Of a stretch of 64,000 bases of DNA, positions 59,547 to 64,000 are shown piece by piece (position 1 is the stretch's first letter; each line of letters opens with the position of its first letter). Both the position numbers and the translations under genes were made by a program. The stretch comes from Ifrita kowaldi (taxonomy: Eukaryota; Chordata; Aves; Passeriformes; Cinclosomatidae): positions 174,242-238,241 of the forward strand of contig VZRS01008262.1 in NCBI GenBank assembly GCA_013398055.1, given 5' to 3'. The notes under the pieces were generated by a model. That model saw only the letters and a list, made by a program, of their open reading frames with translations, did not search any database and had not been told where the DNA came from.

Positions 59547-62500
59547 GTGTAACTAGGAACTAGTTACATTCAAACAAGGAAAGGAACAGGGACTAGTTCT
59601 AAGCCACAAAAACTGGGAAAAATATATTTCTAGGCAGATCCACAACAGAGAGAAAAAATGGTGAAATCTGTTACATGAAGAGCACTTACACAGTGTTTTT
59701 GTATTAATGCTGTCTTTTTTTTCAATGTTCACATTAGTTAATATACCTGTTAACTGTCTGACTAAATGCCCAACTCATCACCATACCAAACCCTTAAGGT
59801 ACTCAGTACCTATCAGAGACAGGTCAATATTTCTGATCCAGTAGGCTTTGAGATAGCTCCAAATTTTAACCCTAAGTAACTCTCAGTAAAAGAGGATGGG
59901 TTTTCTCTTCTTGTTTAATTTCTGGGACAAAGAAATGTGTTAGAAGTACCCATTGATGAGCTGGTATTGCAGAGCTAATGCCATGATTGTAGATTTTTCT
60001 CTCACTGGTCATGTATTTGTTCAATATGATCTCCATTTTTTCCCCACATAGGCTAGTATATGGATCTACATATGTATTTAGGCACATATTTCTTAGCTGG
60101 TAGAGCAGGAGGAAAGGAAACTCCCTCTAGTTTCTCTTGAAATTCTGCAGAGTGCTGTTTCAAATCAAAGTCCGTATTTATTACTAAACTTCCTTCATAG
60201 ATATATTATGTTGGCTATCCATCTTCACATCTATAGTTACACTAAGACAAGTAAATCCATGCACAGTAGCCTTCAGGGTGTTTATTGCGTTATTCAGTGA
60301 CATGTAACAAGAACTGCATGTGAAAGTCACCATGTTGGGAGTTTTACCAGCCTGTCTCTGAGGCCAACACAAAAAGAAGAGGATGCTGTTTTCAGACAGG
60401 AACAAATTGCTGTGACTATGTTTCTGAACACGTTGGTGTCCAGCAGAATCTGCAAACCAAGATGGTTCTAATGGATTTGTCTCCTGTCTGGGGCCCTCTG
60501 CTCCCAGTGCTACAAATCATCAAACACTATGTGGTCAGGTGAAAAGCCTGACCCTCAGCACTCCTCAACGAGCAAACTGAAAGAGCATCTGTGCTTGATG
60601 AAGGTTTGTCACAAGGGTGCCTGCTGGTTCCTCCGTTCCTTCAACATCCACAGGGGTGATACCTTGCTCTTGAGCTGCAGCTGTACATGAATGAAGGTTT
60701 CTCCATCTTTAGTGACATCCTCTTTGCCCTGATAATGGAGCAGGCAGAAGCAAGGACAAGAAAACCCCCAGACTGGCACCAGTGTTCAGGCACTAACTTC
60801 AATTCACCCTGAGCAGTGCTAAAATCACACAAGGACAAGACAAGAACTCTATGCAACCCATCTTTGACAGACAGCTTGCTCCTAAGACTGAACATCGAAA
60901 CCAGCAAACCTGCAGAACCTGTTCACACCTCCTTGCAGGACTTCACAGCTACGTTCTACTTGCATGTGTCCCAAGGAAGAATCACAGGTGGATCTCTGCA
61001 ATACTGAACCTTCGAGCAGTGCAAATAGTAGAAGGCTGCTGAATATTTAGATACCTGAGTCCTCCCCTTCAGCCTTCCAACCCACTTGGAGAAAGCGTGC
61101 AGGTTTTCAAAACGTGCAGCTCTTGATTCACAGGCTGGATGTGGGGTCAGGGCTAGAGGGACTCAGTGGGGCTATCACAACGTGAGATAAAGTCCAGCAG
61201 CGTGTAAAGGTCACTGTCATTCCGTAGTGAAATCAATATGCTCCTTCAGAAACCTATTAAGCAAAATATAGACTATGACAGGAACTTTAGAAGACTACAA
61301 TAGAGCACCCACTGCTCTGCCTTAGATCTGAACACAGCAAGGGGGAGAGTAGTTTGCAGAGAGTGATCTCCATCACACTGCAAGCACAATTTCTCTCTCA
61401 CTGGCTGGAAGCTGAAGTAGCTAGACCATCTCCAGAGTGCTTCTGAATCATTCTGAAATCAAAAGGAGAATAAACTTGGGCAACTCAAGGAAAATGGAAA
61501 ATACAGGAGGCAAAAGGAAATTGAAAACTTCCCGAGTCAGCTCAGATAGCCAAAGCCACATTACAGCTTGACAAAGTAACGTATCTCTCAAGTACAGTCA
61601 CATGTGCAAGATTCTTCTCATTTATGTTACTTTGTCACAACAACTTTGGCTGAGGAGTCCTTTTCAGCCCTGCAGCCCCTTCAGACATATTTGCCGAAGA
61701 CAATCATAGCAAAATGTGAATGTTAGCCCTGTAGCTGTACATCATTACACAGATGTGAAGACAAATACAAGACAGTTTTAGAAGAAAACTGAAGTGAAAA
61801 AGGTAAATGCGTTGTGACCTTAGATCACATGCCGCTATTTTCTGAAGTAATCTTTACTGAATTCTTCTTTCCAGCTTCTTGATTCTTGCTTTGTTGAAAG
61901 TTGCACGTGGCACGCTGCTCCTTCCTTCCTGGGCAGACACTGGACACAGCCCTTCGTGGCCAGCCTCTCACACTCCCATCCCTGCAGAGTGTGCATGCAT
62001 TCCCATGTGCTGCAGCCTGGTCTGCCAGCATCACTGAGAAACAGCAACCTACAAGACAAATATCCTCCCAACAATAGAAGTTTTTTCTCCTATTGCACTC
62101 ACAGCATTAAGTTGCTCACTGGAATTTCAGAATTAAAACCATCATTACAAGACATCAAATGCCTTTTGTATTAGTGTAACAAAATAATATAATCATCTCT
62201 TGTCCATGTACAGGGAGGAACCGCAGTACAAGAAGATCTGCTGAGCTTTGTGGTCCCTTCCTGCCTTTATTTTTTCTGGAAAGGAAACCAGCTGAGACAT
62301 CACAAAGAAAATAACCTACCTCTGGAGCTGCTATTGATACCACACTGCATCTTAAATGTTTCTCTACCAGAAAATTCCTCTGACTTTTGCTAAGAATAGC
62401 CAGCAGAAAGCTGGCAGAGAGTATCATCATTATTTAATGACTGTAAAATAACAGTCTGTTACAGGCATGCTTAAGCTTTGCAAACCATCAAGAAAGACTA

Positions 62501-63905
62501 GAATTTTGACAATACATTGGAGGTAAATGGCTACTAAGCACCTGAGTGCATTTTATTCCACAGAGAGGCTGAAAGTCAAGGAAAGAGACAAAGCAATGTC
62601 TCCTTCCATAACACAGTTTAGGTATGGTTGCAAAGGGCACATGCATTTCAGCTCTAGTTGAGATTTGTGTTAAAATGGCCTCCCAAGGGTATTTCTCTTC
62701 AGTTCTACCTTCTTCAGTTTTTGTAGTACATCAAATTCCTCTTCAATGAACAGAAGGAAAAAGAAGACATCAAACTATCCTCCAGGTGAGAACACTTCAT
62801 CACATTAACGATCAGGTTAACTCAGCTGTACTTCCTGAAGCTTCAGTTTGAGAGGGAGGTAATCTTTGTGGAGATAACTTCATCTTTGACATAGCTGTGA
62901 TATTTCTGCGGTGGGTACTATTATGCACGAGGCAATCCAAGTACTTTAAATACCTTTGAATTTGTAGGTATTTGTTGCTAGGGAATGTGCTCTGGGAGGC
63001 ACCAGTGGGGAGAACAGCTTGCAAGCTCAGCACAGTACAGGCAGCTGTGGGACTCACAGAGCTCCCCAGCACTGCATCAGCCCTGCATAGCTCCAGATTT
63101 TGGCAGCAGACAGACATTGGGGTCCAGGGCTTTAAAGCAGCAATCTTGTGTCATTTTAAAACATAAATTGGAGACTGCAGATAGCATTCAACTTCATTAA
63201 GTAGATCAGCTTTAAAAAGCGGCATCATAAACCAGTATAGTGCAGCCCCATGTTCACTGAGTCTCAGTGGTTTACAAATAAAATAAAACCTGTTTATAAG
63301 CTTTTAAAAAAAATCCTCTTGTAGCCACTGCAAATCCACCTTAGAACCTGCAAATCAGGCTGAGCTCCCTCTGCCTTGTGCTTCAGCACACATAGTAAAA
63401 GTTAAAGTCCAGTTGTCAATCTCCCCTCTACCTACACACCATTTAAACCAGCACAGAAATACAGGAGGTGTAAGCAAGGACCTTCACTGGGTTTGCAATT
63501 TAAACTAATTTCCTATTCATACAAACAATACCCTGATTACCAGAATAAAACCCTGATTACTCTCGTATAGTTGTATTGGTTCTGTAGTAGGAATAAATAA
63601 CAGTAAAACCTTAACTCTGCCATTAAAGTAAGCAAATAGGATTGGAATACAGGAGAGGTCCACAGAGTAAGTGTGTGCTGCTTTGATCTACTGCTTTCAG
63701 AAATACAACACACGTTAAATTCAACTCCTAAGTGGGAGAAGGTCAGTAAGCAGAATTTCCACAATAAAAGCTCCGTGGTTGCAGGTGTTCAGTTACATAC
63801 ATCATCTCCTCCCCTGAAGATGAATACCAGGATTTGTGATAAACTTGACACAAAGGATTGTACTGCTCACAGCAGGATTTATTTACATTTACTCTGAAAA
63901 GGATG

Positions 63906-63931
63906 CTCCCTCCCTCCCTCTCTCCCTCTCT
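63906..63931. repeat. (CCCT)n-type polypyrimidine tract with minus-strand quadruplex potential
   Basis: A pure pyrimidine run. Four CCC runs at 63908-63910, 63912-63914, 63916-63918 and 63924-63926 have loops of 1, 1 and 5 bases, so the minus strand fits a tight G-quadruplex (short loops favour stability). The tract also has the mirror symmetry needed for triplex DNA. Confidence 0.7.
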
Positions 63932-64000
63932 AAAATACGGCCAGCAATACAGTAGGTACCTGCACACTCTTGCCATTTGATCCCATTTTCAGTAGTACAT

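Larger units (their letters stand above)
58881..64000. other. Intergenic DNA, nothing recognised apart from the small sites listed
   Basis: About 5 kb with no recognised gene or mobile element. Two 20-bp tandem units ending CCCTGATTAC lie at 63521-63540 and 63541-63560. The 92-codon plus-strand frame at 59221-59499 and the 101-codon minus-strand frame at 62812-63117 carry no domain. Confidence 0.5.

Noticed and set aside
1..64000. CRISPR arrays, operons, phage or other prokaryotic systems
   Set aside because: CR1 and SINE content, absence of dense coding and microsatellite structure show this is vertebrate DNA.

Overview
The window reads as a stretch of bird genome, most likely from a songbird (Passeriformes), lying in a gene desert. 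I found no protein-coding gene, no rRNA and no functional tRNA. None of the longer open frames shows a recognisable domain, a plausible chain of exons or a sensible composition. Evidence for a bird: three retroposon tails end in the CR1 3' motif that avian genomes carry in large numbers. One of these belongs to a SINE with a tRNA-Ile-like head and a CR1 tail (11320-11460), a structure I know from the zebra-finch element TguSINE1. Repeat density is otherwise low, and CpG is rare outside one island. The passerine assignment is an inference from that SINE.

Layout. 2470-3520 holds about 1 kb that looks like a conserved developmental enhancer block, followed by AT-rich and TA/TG simple repeats (3619-3905). 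7681-7771 is a three-unit minisatellite. 9400-10080 holds two more conserved-looking blocks around an 18-bp perfect palindrome. The SINE at 11320-11460 is followed by an isolated CpG island (12181-12530), whose left edge carries a strong minus-strand splice donor; this is the best candidate promoter in the window. Further enhancer-like, homeodomain-rich blocks lie at 14500-14960, 15430-15720, 17490-17620, 20745-21140, 22155-22400, 25730-27330, 27870-28210, 33240-33560, 35480-35830, 40860-41210, 50930-51620, 52980-53260, 53705-53850 and 58540-58880. Between them are two CR1 fragments (27681-27865, 52243-52462), two copies of an old foldback (MITE-like) repeat (39344-39430, 47708-47797), a perfect RFX-type X-box (38819-38832), two CTCF-like sites and short tandem repeats.

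How it fits together. The simplest reading is a regulatory landscape: many candidate enhancers, few insertions, and one CpG-island promoter that probably drives a noncoding RNA. Such landscapes usually flank developmental transcription-factor genes, but the target gene is not in the window and I could not name the locus. The conserved-block calls rest on sequence texture alone (dense TAAT, octamer, SOX, E-box and TGACAG motifs, lack of repeats) and have not been aligned to anything. I saw no sign of an undescribed enzymatic or defence system.
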